Below are positions 63,898 to 64,000 of a DNA stretch of 64,000 nucleotides, one piece after another. The position numbers were made by a program, and so were the translations under genes. The first letter of the stretch is position 1, and the number at the start of each line of letters is the position of its first letter. This stretch comes from Arion vulgaris (taxonomy: Eukaryota; Mollusca; Gastropoda; Stylommatophora; Arionidae), in assembly GCA_020796225.1 (NCBI GenBank), contig CM036768.1, positions 37,465,289-37,529,288 on the forward strand, read 5' to 3'. The notes under the pieces are model-generated. The model worked only from the letters and a program-made list of their open reading frames with translations. It had not been told where the DNA came from and did no database searches.

Positions 63898-64000
63898 TCA
63901 AGGCCTTTTTACATCTTCTGTCAATCAGAATGCTGTTCTAACCTGTGCCGTTATCGACACACATCAAGATCAGGAAAATACTATGGTAACGTCGCACGAC

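Overview
This 64 kb window is AT-rich metazoan nuclear DNA with almost no conventional gene content. It shows no operons, ribosome binding sites or bacterial-type coding density. The only host gene I can support is one exon of a receptor guanylate cyclase / natriuretic-peptide-receptor-like protein on the minus strand near the right end (about 62043-62793). Everything else recognisable is a layered set of mobile elements and tandem repeats. The repertoire is a Penelope-like element (PLE) with a GIY-YIG endonuclease, many 5'-truncated RTE-like LINEs, short elements with the 'gtcgtaagaggcgac' core, several tRNA-derived SINEs, and hAT-type MITEs with 8-bp target duplications. It suggests an invertebrate, most likely a mollusc; that taxonomic call is inference from repeat style and is not proven.

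Left part (1-9,000): the 3' half of a decayed hAT transposase with a duplicated 3' end. It is followed by a 2.6-kb satellite of 56-bp units derived from the 3' terminus of a LINE (1665-4279), then LINE tails, a SINE, a 54-bp tandem array (6219-7031) and a 16-bp simple array. Next (9,000-17,000): a LINE reverse-transcriptase fragment split by a 245-bp tRNA-derived SINE with a 12-bp target duplication, an RNase H LINE tail, more LINE 3' ends and several simple arrays (32, 12 and 46 bp). 17,000-32,500: LINE and SINE fragments, nested insertions, hAT MITEs and a 44-bp array (27399-28364).

32,560-34,698: a 41-bp satellite of about 52 units, abutting a PLE terminal repeat. 35,500-41,200: an element with TA-flanked inverted termini (38291-39745), then a PLE fragment (GIY-YIG ORF 40217-40735, minus) bracketed by oppositely oriented terminal sequences and by about 250-bp direct repeats. 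42,000-61,000: more SINE copies, six-plus LINE families all present as 3' ends, MITEs with intact target duplications, and a 170-bp-arm inverted repeat at 56963-57345. 61,000-64,000: tandem duplications, the receptor exon and an old MITE.

Names used below. SINE-V: about 250-bp elements with the gtcgtaagaggcgac core and a (gaa)n tail. SINE-C: tRNA-derived, about 200 bp, sense start near 'tagcgcgttgg'. MITE-1: hAT-like, termini cagtggcggctcgt. MITE-2: ends near gtttcccaaa. MITE-3: 353 bp, ends cagagccaact. LINE families L1-L9 are separated by their C-terminal protein motifs. No working autonomous mobile element is present: every transposase or reverse transcriptase here is truncated or frameshifted. 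Long open frames inside the tandem arrays are by-products of the repeats.
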